Source: Ignavibacteria bacterium UBA2373 (lineage in GTDB: Bacteria > Bacteroidota > Ignavibacteria > Kapaibacteriales > UBA961). From it: 64,000 nt of DNA. The DNA lies in assembly GCA_002344005.1 (NCBI GenBank), contig DDTD01000005.1:34643-98642 (forward strand), given 5' to 3'. The translations under genes and the position numbers were made by a program. A model generated the notes under the pieces. It was not told where the DNA came from and did no database searches. It worked only from the letters and a program-made list of their open reading frames with translations. Position 1 is the stretch's first letter, and the number at the start of each line of letters is the position of its first letter. Below, in pieces: positions 54,750-60,950 of this stretch.

Positions 54750-55745
54750 ATGAGAATTACACAAAATGCACAAGCTCTCAGCTATAATCGCAGTATTCTG
54801 GAATTACAGGAGCGTGTGGATAGAGGACAAAATAAAATCACCACAGGATTAAATTATTCCAATTTATCCGAGCAACCCAAAACAATTGTTGATATTCAGC
54901 AATTACAAACATTGGTGGACAGAAATTCACGATTTATTACCTCTTTGGATGAAGTGTCCAATGAAATGTATGCGGGTGAATTTGCTGCCGAAAAGCTTGC
55001 AGAAAAAGTTCAAGATATTCGCCAACTTGCCATTGATGCCTCAAAGCATACCGCTTATGATAAAATGCCCGTTTTAGGACAACAGGTTTTTCAGCGGCTT
55101 ACCGATATGGTGCGTGATGCCAATACTGACTTTGGTGGAAGATTTGTATTCGCGGGAACAAAAAATACTCCACAATCATTAAATATGGCGCCACCCTCAA
55201 CAAATAATTTACCTTTTGAATTGGTGCAAGAAGCTCCGACGCCAGATAATCCTTCGGGTTTGCGTGTGATATTTAAAGGAAATACCAAAGAAAGAATGGT
55301 GGATAAATCTATTGGTTCGCCGGAACAAATAAATATAACAGCGAATGATGCCTTCGGTGGTTCCGGAACGGAGATTTTTGATACGGTTATTGATATTTAT
55401 AATAAAATGACATATCGTTCGGACGGGACTTTACGCACGAGCGATGAAGTAATGAATGTGGAAGATCAAAGAATTTTACAGGGATATGTGCAAACGATAA
55501 GTAATCAAGCCGAGCGATTAGATGAAGAAATAGGTCGTTATGCATATAGACGCAGCCGTTTAGAAGCAATTTCCGTACAATTAACCGAAGAAAGTACAAG
55601 GCTTAAAGAATTGCGCTCGCAATTGGAAGATACCAATATGCCGGAAACGATTCTCCAGCTCAAACGTGATCAAAATGCCTATGAATATTCGCTTAATGTG
55701 GGTTCACGTTTATTCCAAACTTCATTACTCGATTTTTTGCGATAA
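54750..55745 (+). CDS. flgL: Flagellar hook-associated protein 3 (FlgL)
   Basis: 331 residues with flagellin-like ends: RITQNAQALSYNRSILELQERVDRGQNKITTGLNYSNLSEQPKTI at the start, and LDEEIGRYAYRRSRLEAISVQLTEES ... AYEYSLNVGSRLFQTSLLDFLR at the end. ANTDFGGRFVFAGTKN in the middle is typical for FlgL. It is the second junction protein. It is the last gene of the operon, and three bases later the convergent accessory island begins. Confidence 0.94.
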   Translation: MRITQNAQALSYNRSILELQERVDRGQNKITTGLNYSNLSEQPKTIVDIQQLQTLVDRNSRFITSLDEVSNEMYAGEFAAEKLAEKVQDIRQLAIDASKHTAYDKMPVLGQQVFQRLTDMVRDANTDFGGRFVFAGTKNTPQSLNMAPPSTNNLPFELVQEAPTPDNPSGLRVIFKGNTKERMVDKSIGSPEQINITANDAFGGSGTEIFDTVIDIYNKMTYRSDGTLRTSDEVMNVEDQRILQGYVQTISNQAERLDEEIGRYAYRRSRLEAISVQLTEESTRLKELRSQLEDTNMPETILQLKRDQNAYEYSLNVGSRLFQTSLLDFLR

Positions 55746-55748
55746 TGT

Positions 55749-56372
55749 TTATAGATGAGTTTTGCCTTCTCTGCTGAGATTTGAGGTGTTTAAAATCCTT
55801 TTTCTCTTAATGTATTGATGAGAAGCGAAAGAGTTACCACTATTAGTGGCTGCCCTTCTAATGTCGTTCTTCTCGTTCAATTGTTCCGTCTTTGTTGTAA
55901 AAGTCCAAATGCTGTCTTTTAGCCAAATGACATTCTCAGGCAATGGATTTTCTTCTGTAATACTGTCTTGACTGATGTAATATTCAATTGTCTTTGTCTG
56001 GCCGTTGTGATATTGATATTTAACTTGTTTATGCCGATGTCCGTTGCTATTATATTCATAGGTCGAGGCTGGACTTTGTGAATATGGTAACATAGACCAA
56101 ATAAAAAAGAAAACAATCATTGGTGCAGGTGTCGAAAAAGCTACCGTAATTTTGTCTAAGGTTGTTTTAAGTTTAATTTTTGTCAGCCAAAATAAGAGTC
56201 CGAGTATAAGTCCGCCAACTAACCAAAATGCAGGAAACAAAAATAAGTATCTTAATGAAGCACTTTCATTACTCTTAATGTCCACAACAAAGTAAATTGT
56301 AATTGCAGTGTGTAAAATCGAAAAAATTAAAAGAGTCTTATTAGATTTTGTCATTTTACTTTCTGTCGTCAT
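55749..56372 (-). CDS. Hypothetical membrane protein (accessory island)
   Basis: From the ATG at 56372 about 207 residues. Two or three hydrophobic segments lie at the N-terminus (KTLLIFSILHTAITIYFVV, LFPAFWLVGGLILGLLFWL, PMIVFFFIWSML), followed by a soluble beta-rich C-terminal half (STYEYNSNGHRHKQVKYQYHNGQTKTIEYYIS). No family recognised. Alternative start at 56354. The longer frame back to 56528 runs through the repeated promoter element and is rejected. It ends three bases from flgL, tail to tail. Confidence 0.55.
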   Translation of the reverse strand: MTTESKMTKSNKTLLIFSILHTAITIYFVVDIKSNESASLRYLFLFPAFWLVGGLILGLLFWLTKIKLKTTLDKITVAFSTPAPMIVFFFIWSMLPYSQSPASTYEYNSNGHRHKQVKYQYHNGQTKTIEYYISQDSITEENPLPENVIWLKDSIWTFTTKTEQLNEKNDIRRAATNSGNSFASHQYIKRKRILNTSNLSREGKTHL

Positions 56373-56394
56373 AGGTTTGCCACTAACTTTCTTA

Positions 56395-56451
56395 CTAACG
56401 CAAAACGTCGTTCTTTTCCTCAAAACTACAAAATTTTGTTTGTCCATCAAA
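56395..56451 (-). promoter_or_regulatory. Repeat copy A with embedded promoter
   Basis: Minus-strand TAGTTTTG (56428-56421) is a -7 TAnnTTTG box, with TTTG (56451-56448) 19 bp upstream. 56395-56436 matches 58720-58761 in 40 of 42 positions, including 19 identical bases beginning ctaacgcaaaacgtcg. It lies 22 bp or more before the start of the gene at 56372. Confidence 0.7.
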
Positions 56452-56617
56452 ACAAGAACAAGGGGAATGTCTTTATGACGGAGTAAAAACATTGCTTTAT
56501 AGATTCCTCTCAGTGGTGTCCGCCCCACGATTAGTCACATTATCATACATTTTTCTAAAAATCACCAATGAGTTGTGGAAGAGTTATGTGTGTTACCGGT
56601 TCGTGCTTCTCCTGTCG

Positions 56618-58579
56618 TCATATTGTCTTTATACCGCATGAACTAAAAAAATTATAAGTTTTATCATATAGTTCGCTTGGTCTTGTTGGGTCTAATGTGT
56701 CACCATACGGAATAAAAATAATTAACCCTTGTCGTGCCCTTGTCATTAAAACCCTGTAAGCATTTCTTAAATAGGATTTGTCAATTTCACTGATAATGGA
56801 TTTCCATTTTGTTCCTTCAAATGATTGATAATTCCATTCACCATTATTGAAGTAAAAGTTGATGTCCCACGCTAAACAAACATAGTCAATTTCCAAACCT
56901 TGTATATCAAATTCGGTCGCAACTAATTCTAGATAATGAGATGAACGAACGTCTGAAGCATCATTTAAAAACCAATCTTCTGCTGTAATTTCATTTTTAA
57001 CATCAATTCCTAACGGTCTTAATCTTCTGCCACCAGAACTGCCAACAAGTCCAATTCGTTCGGTTCCCTTTTTATTCTTCCGTAACCATTCTTTTGCAAC
57101 ATTAAAATCTCTGGTTAGTCGTATTGGAAAAAGGCTATTGATTTCGTTTAAAATAGATTTAGCTTGAATTGCATTCCCATCAATAACTTTATGAACAAAG
57201 CTTGATATTTTTTCTGAACGGAAAGAACGAACCGAAACTGATAAGTGAAGTTCGGTCTCTGGATTTCCGTTTTCTTTAAGCCAGTCTTTTAAAGTCTCTT
57301 CACTTAGATAATCGTTGTCATAGGTTATTAGGTTTGAATAATAAATATCCCAATCGGGGTAGTGATTTTTTAATGCAATTACCCATTCAGAAAGTCCAGC
57401 TTCTCCAGTATTGATTTCTTGTCCGCCGCCAACTAAACAAATTATGGTGCAATAATTCTCATGTCTGTTCATTACATCAATTAAAAACTCAGGTTCAGAC
57501 ATATCGAAATCTTTACCTTTCGACTTCATAAAAGAAGCAGCCTTCTCTTTAGTCCATGCTCTTTGGGCTTCATCAAAAACGACTACCTTTTCATCAGGAG
57601 CTTTATTTGAAATTAAATTGTCGTCTCTGAAGTGATGTATATTCTGAATAAAGGCGTTAGCCTTTATTGCAGAATTTTTCTTTGTCAGTTTTTTACCATT
57701 TTCTTTAGCCTGTTGAACTTCATCTCTTACCAACGCTTCTCTTAAAACATAAACCAAAGGTCCATTTCCTGAAAGGAAAACTGCATTTTCATCTTCATGG
57801 GCTTTTCTTCTTTCGTTGGCAATATTAAGGCCTGCTAAAGTTTTTCCAGCACCAGGAACACCAGTCAATAAGCAGATTGATTTGGTATTGGTTATTTTTG
57901 ACTTTTCAATAATTCGATTAATGCTCTCAGTCGTTTTTGAAAGGTTTATGGCTCCAGCATCACTTCTTGAAATTTCTGAAACTGAATGTCCCCTGTAGAG
58001 TGCTTGCGAAGCTTCAATTATTGTAGGTGTCGGCTTATAGATTGAATTTTCCCATTTCGAAGGATTAATTTGAGTGCCATCAGTCAGTTTAAGTGTTTGA
58101 CTTATTATTTGGGCAATATTGTTTTGATTTCCTTTTAGTGGTTCAAATAGGTTGTCATTAACTTCAAATGTATTTTTAAAATCCGGTGCTTTTGTTGAAA
58201 CCAAGACCGGAACTATTTTTTCATGGTGACTGGCTTCATGAAAATTTTGCAAGTCTAAGCAGTAATCAACTGTTTGTTCAATCGCATGCTTTTGATATTC
58301 AGTGTCACCAACTTTAAATTCAACTACAAAAATGAAATCGTCAATTATTAGAACATTGTCAACTCGTTTTCCCATTCTCGGGATAGAGAATTCAAAATAA
58401 ATTTGTCCATGCTTAAATCCCGATAATTGAGATTTGAGAATTTCAATTTGTTTTATCCATGCGTTTCGTTGCAAATTCTCAGCAGCAAAATCGTGGTTAC
58501 GGATTAGCTGTCCAAGTATTTTGTCATTATCATCATTCAAAAAATCCGATATTGTATTTGAGTAGTAACTTCTTGTCAT
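56618..58579 (-). CDS. DUF2075 helicase-like protein with N-terminal PD-(D/E)XK nuclease-like domain
   Basis: A 653-residue protein. The N-terminal 130 residues read as a restriction-endonuclease-like fold: KRVDNVLIIDDFIFVVEFKVG gives Asp74 and Glu87-x-Lys89. The central part is a DUF2075/Schlafen-group ATPase with Walker A TGVPGAGKT (239-247), Walker B-like VVFDEAQRAW (Asp336-Glu337) and motif-III-like CLVGGGQEINTGEAG. C-terminal helicase motifs are SVSVRSFRSEKIS, TEFDIQGLEIDYVCLAWD and NAYRVLMTRARQGLIIFIP. The combination of nuclease and SF1-like helicase suggests nucleic acid defence or repair. It is the sole gene of its transcription unit and carries a copy of the repeated promoter upstream. 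Confidence 0.82.
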   Translation of the reverse strand: MTRSYYSNTISDFLNDDNDKILGQLIRNHDFAAENLQRNAWIKQIEILKSQLSGFKHGQIYFEFSIPRMGKRVDNVLIIDDFIFVVEFKVGDTEYQKHAIEQTVDYCLDLQNFHEASHHEKIVPVLVSTKAPDFKNTFEVNDNLFEPLKGNQNNIAQIISQTLKLTDGTQINPSKWENSIYKPTPTIIEASQALYRGHSVSEISRSDAGAINLSKTTESINRIIEKSKITNTKSICLLTGVPGAGKTLAGLNIANERRKAHEDENAVFLSGNGPLVYVLREALVRDEVQQAKENGKKLTKKNSAIKANAFIQNIHHFRDDNLISNKAPDEKVVVFDEAQRAWTKEKAASFMKSKGKDFDMSEPEFLIDVMNRHENYCTIICLVGGGQEINTGEAGLSEWVIALKNHYPDWDIYYSNLITYDNDYLSEETLKDWLKENGNPETELHLSVSVRSFRSEKISSFVHKVIDGNAIQAKSILNEINSLFPIRLTRDFNVAKEWLRKNKKGTERIGLVGSSGGRRLRPLGIDVKNEITAEDWFLNDASDVRSSHYLELVATEFDIQGLEIDYVCLAWDINFYFNNGEWNYQSFEGTKWKSIISEIDKSYLRNAYRVLMTRARQGLIIFIPYGDTLDPTRPSELYDKTYNFFSSCGIKTI

Positions 58580-58630
58580 TTATATTTCGTCTTTAGAATG
58601 GTTTCTTTGTCGTCTCTTAGCATGACCAGT

Positions 58631-58667
58631 AACGGAAGGCAGATTTGTGCAGTTACTGAACCCAAAC
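58631..58667 (-). repeat. Leader repeat D
   Basis: Thirty-seven bases that match 60617-60653 in 33 positions, including 18 identical bases agttactgaacccaaac preceded by c. It lies between promoter repeat B and the nuclease-helicase start, so it would be in the 5' leader of that transcript. It contains the palindrome CAGT-T-ACTG. Confidence 0.75.
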
Positions 58668-58719
58668 GGCGTATGGTTGTGAAATAGTTGACTAAATCCT
58701 TTGACTTATGCCTCCAACA

Positions 58720-58835
58720 CTAACGCAAAACGTCGTTCATTTCCTCAAAGCTACAAAATTTCATCTATCAATGCAAAAATATGTGTACAGATGCACTATG
58801 ATACGATAGCCATGAGATAATCACGTATGCTATAT
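58720..58835 (-). promoter_or_regulatory. Repeat copy B with embedded promoter
   Basis: Minus-strand TAGCTTTG (58753-58746) has TTTG (58777-58774) 20 bp upstream, the Bacteroidetes promoter geometry. 58740-58835 matches 60010-60105 at about 87 of 96 positions; 58720-58761 matches copy A. It drives the nuclease-helicase gene at 58579. Confidence 0.75.
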
Positions 58836-58898
58836 TCAAAGGAGTAATGAGTTTTACAAGAGTTATGTATATAATGTCTTGTCATACTTGTCAAAAAA

Positions 58899-59627
58899 CT
58901 ATTGCTCTATAATATATTTTGCAAACCAAGAAGGGACTTTTGTTGTATCAATAATTTTAACATCTGTTCCATGATTTATTTCTGCAATCAAAACGGCAGC
59001 ACTTCCTGAATTGTCAAAAATGTAGGCTCTATCGGTTTTCATTACTGCTGTCTTTAAATTCTCTAAACTCCTATAGTATCGACTTTTTATCACCTCCGGT
59101 GCAACAGGATGCCCACGTTGAGCAACTCTTACATTTACTCGGTTAATATTAATCTCAGGATCTTCAGTCGCGATGAAATACAAATAAACTCTGTAGTCAT
59201 TGTCCATTGCTTTTTGAAAAAAGTCAATCTTACTTTTGTGACTCATCACCGTTTCATAAGTAAAAGAAAGATTATTTTCCAAAACTTCTTGTCTTATAAA
59301 TTCCGCTATGTCAGCAGCGAGGTAAGAATCAATTGCGGCGGAAATGTTTAAGGTGTTTTCACGAACAACAATCTTTTGCCATAAATTGATGTCATTTTTT
59401 TTAATCGGTGAAAAGTTACTGTGACGAAAGAAGTCACGCAGTTTGTTCTCGTCAACATTTAACTGATATGTGTCAAACAAAACGCTTCCTGTCATATACA
59501 GTGATCGTTCAATATCATCAGCGTTGATGTATATTCCAAACGGAATTTCAGACTGGAGTCCTCTTATAATTGTTGTCTTACCTGAACCGTTGGGACCCGC
59601 AAATACTCTCATTCTTTTTACATACAT
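58899..59627 (-). CDS. Zeta-toxin-like P-loop kinase
   Basis: A 242-residue protein of the zeta toxin/COG4185 group. Walker A is AGPNGSGKTT (10-19), followed by INADDIER, the typical acidic substrate-side motif, FTYETVMSH (compare E.T.S in zeta toxins), and a late RGHPVAPEVIKSRYYRSLENL segment with the arginines that close over ATP. Zeta toxins phosphorylate UDP-GlcNAc and block wall synthesis, but many chromosomal relatives have unknown substrates. The start is one base from the stop of the upstream 98-residue gene, which makes a two-gene unit. No epsilon-type antitoxin is recognisable. Confidence 0.82.
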   Translation of the reverse strand: MYVKRMRVFAGPNGSGKTTIIRGLQSEIPFGIYINADDIERSLYMTGSVLFDTYQLNVDENKLRDFFRHSNFSPIKKNDINLWQKIVVRENTLNISAAIDSYLAADIAEFIRQEVLENNLSFTYETVMSHKSKIDFFQKAMDNDYRVYLYFIATEDPEININRVNVRVAQRGHPVAPEVIKSRYYRSLENLKTAVMKTDRAYIFDNSGSAAVLIAEINHGTDVKIIDTTKVPSWFAKYIIEQ

Positions 59628-59628
59628 A

Positions 59629-59925
59629 TTATTTCAGTTTGAAGTATTTATTAGGCACAAAGTCTGGCTTTGGAATGTCTTTTATAAATCGTTTGATTCC
59701 CCCGGGTTGTATCTCGTATAACTTACCGTCCTCCTCAACATACACAGGTAGATTCGTCTTTTGTGCTTGTTCATTGGCTTTGTATGTTGCCAATATGACA
59801 GCACCTGCAAGTGCTCCAATTGTTGCCCCCTCCTCTTTGTCCTTTGAAAGCAAAGCACCTAAAGCAGCGCCAATAAGTCCGCCGGCAATTAAAGATTGGA
59901 AAATATTTTCATCATTCTTACTCAT
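59629..59925 (-). CDS. Small glycine-zipper protein upstream of zeta-like gene
   Basis: 98 residues. The N-terminal half is a glycine-zipper hairpin (SLIAGGLIGAALGALLSKDK and ATIGALAGAVILATYKANEQ) that could insert in or lie on a membrane. The C-terminal half has VYVEEDGKLYEIQPGGIKRFIKDIPKP. It is co-directional with the zeta-like kinase, one base apart, and downstream of promoter repeat C, so they form a bicistronic unit. It could be the neutralising partner or a membrane effector; this is inference. No family named. Confidence 0.65.
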   Translation of the reverse strand: MSKNDENIFQSLIAGGLIGAALGALLSKDKEEGATIGALAGAVILATYKANEQAQKTNLPVYVEEDGKLYEIQPGGIKRFIKDIPKPDFVPNKYFKLK

Positions 59926-60009
59926 ATTTCAAAGTTGTGAAATTATACATCAGTCTATAGTGTCGTTATCTTGATCTCAGTGTTTATTCATCTCAGTGTT
60001 TGTTCTTTG

Positions 60010-60105
60010 TTTCTCCAAAACTACAAAACTTTATCTATCAATGCAAATATATGTGTATGGATGCACTATGATACGATAGCCATAAGATAATCACGTATGC
60101 TATAT
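60010..60105 (-). promoter_or_regulatory. Repeat copy C with embedded promoter
   Basis: Minus-strand TAGTTTTG (60023-60016) has TTTG (60047-60044) 20 bp upstream. The 96 bases match copy B at about 87 positions. It lies 85 bp before the start of the 98-residue gene at 59925. Confidence 0.75.
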
Positions 60106-60163
60106 AAAAAAGTACCATAACTTTCTTCCAAAGAACCGAAGAGTTGTGCAAAAATACTCAGTG

Positions 60164-60559
60164 TTATGTAGTCTGGTTTTTTATTTCATATGATTTATCA
60201 TCCTTTCGGGAAAGAATATCTGCATTCAGAAGTTCATTGCAAATTTTTCTGACCTTGCGTCCTATACTTTCATATGTGGTTGGTTCAATTTCTTTTTGCG
60301 AACCATTATTGTCAATTTTTTTGAATGTCAGTCTTGGCAAATATTTTGAAGTAATACTTGATGGATAGAATGCTACGTCACAGACAATTTTAGTTTTTGA
60401 ATTCTCGTCAAGAATGAATGTCTTGTAATAGGTTGAATGAGAAATTTTGTCCCTAATTAAACAATTTTTTTGATCGTAATTTTCTTTAACTTCAATTTTA
60501 CTGATGTCACCAGTCACCAAGTTAAAGGTATTGTCAAATGTAGTTTGTGGTGTTTCCAT
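60164..60559 (-). CDS. Hypothetical protein (accessory island)
   Basis: From the ATG at 60559 a 131-residue soluble protein (METPQTTFDNTFNLVTGDISKIEV), rich in Lys and Asp. It has alternating short strands (TKIVCDVAFYPSS, KYLPRLTFKKID) and a helical C-terminus (YESIGRKVRKICNELLNADIL). No family recognised. The frame continues upstream to 60712, but residues there are encoded by repeat E, which also occurs in a non-coding leader. A GAGAAAA 4-10 bases before 60559 supports the shorter form. Confidence 0.55.
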   Translation of the reverse strand: METPQTTFDNTFNLVTGDISKIEVKENYDQKNCLIRDKISHSTYYKTFILDENSKTKIVCDVAFYPSSITSKYLPRLTFKKIDNNGSQKEIEPTTYESIGRKVRKICNELLNADILSRKDDKSYEIKNQTT

Positions 60560-60616
60560 TTTTCTCGTTTTAGATTCTGTGGTTGATATTAGTACTCTCG
60601 TCAAAGCATTAGGTCT

Positions 60617-60653
60617 AACGGGAGGCGGATTTGCCCAGTTACTGAACCCAAAC
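60617..60653 (-). repeat. Leader repeat E
   Basis: Second copy of the 37-bp leader repeat (33 of 37 identical to 58631-58667). It lies 58 bp upstream of the start at 60559. On the minus strand it ends in CCCGTTAGAC, reminiscent of an integron core site (GTTRRRY), but the other copy does not keep this pattern. Confidence 0.7.
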
Positions 60654-60900
60654 ATAGTTCCGCTATACCATTTGTGCAAATTGTTACTAATGTACAATTT
60701 GTTTCCATACAAAAATAGACAATGGTTACTTAACGATTATGTACGCAACTGTATAGCCCCTTAGATATCAGACCGAGAAGAGGGAATGTGAGAATGAATA
60801 TTGTTTCCCATGTTTCTTACTCTCCACACTGATGTCCAATGATAATATTGCTAATATACCCATCCAAACACGAAACTATATGCGGCTTAGGACATTTTCC

Positions 60901-60927
60901 GTAATTTTGTGACTGACCAATCGGTCA
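60901..60927 (+). promoter_or_regulatory. Promoter -7 box and overlapping palindrome before TonB receptor gene
   Basis: TAATTTTG at 60902-60909 matches the -7 consensus. TGACC (60914-60918) and GGTCA (60923-60927) form an inverted repeat with four-base spacer directly at the expected transcription start, as expected for a repressor site of TetR type. The gene begins at 60951. Confidence 0.5.
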
Positions 60928-60950
60928 ATTACAAATTTACTGGAGTTATT

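Larger units (their letters stand above)
58580..58898. other. Inter-cassette region with two kinds of repeat
   Basis: About 320 bp between the nuclease-helicase and zeta-toxin genes. It contains the leader repeat D (58631-58667, similar to 60617-60653) and promoter repeat B (58720-58835). No gene recognised. A roughly 60-bp remainder before the zeta gene end shows nothing. Confidence 0.7.
60560..60950. other. Intergenic region between accessory island and TonB receptor gene
   Basis: About 390 bp. It contains leader repeat E (60617-60653), a minus-strand TATTTTTG (60717-60710) that could be the -7 box of the gene at 60559, and, on the plus strand, the promoter and palindrome of the TonB receptor gene. 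The stretch 60750-60890 shows nothing recognisable. Confidence 0.6.

Noticed and set aside
55749..60712. A proven integron with attC sites
   Set aside because: The repeats and core-like GTTAG(A/T) ends are suggestive, but no integrase is in the window and I could not build consistent paired R/L boxes by eye. Kept only as a hypothesis.
60560..60712. N-terminal 51 residues of the island protein at 60164-60559
   Set aside because: This part is encoded by leader repeat E, which in its other copy is non-coding, so the ATG at 60559 is preferred.
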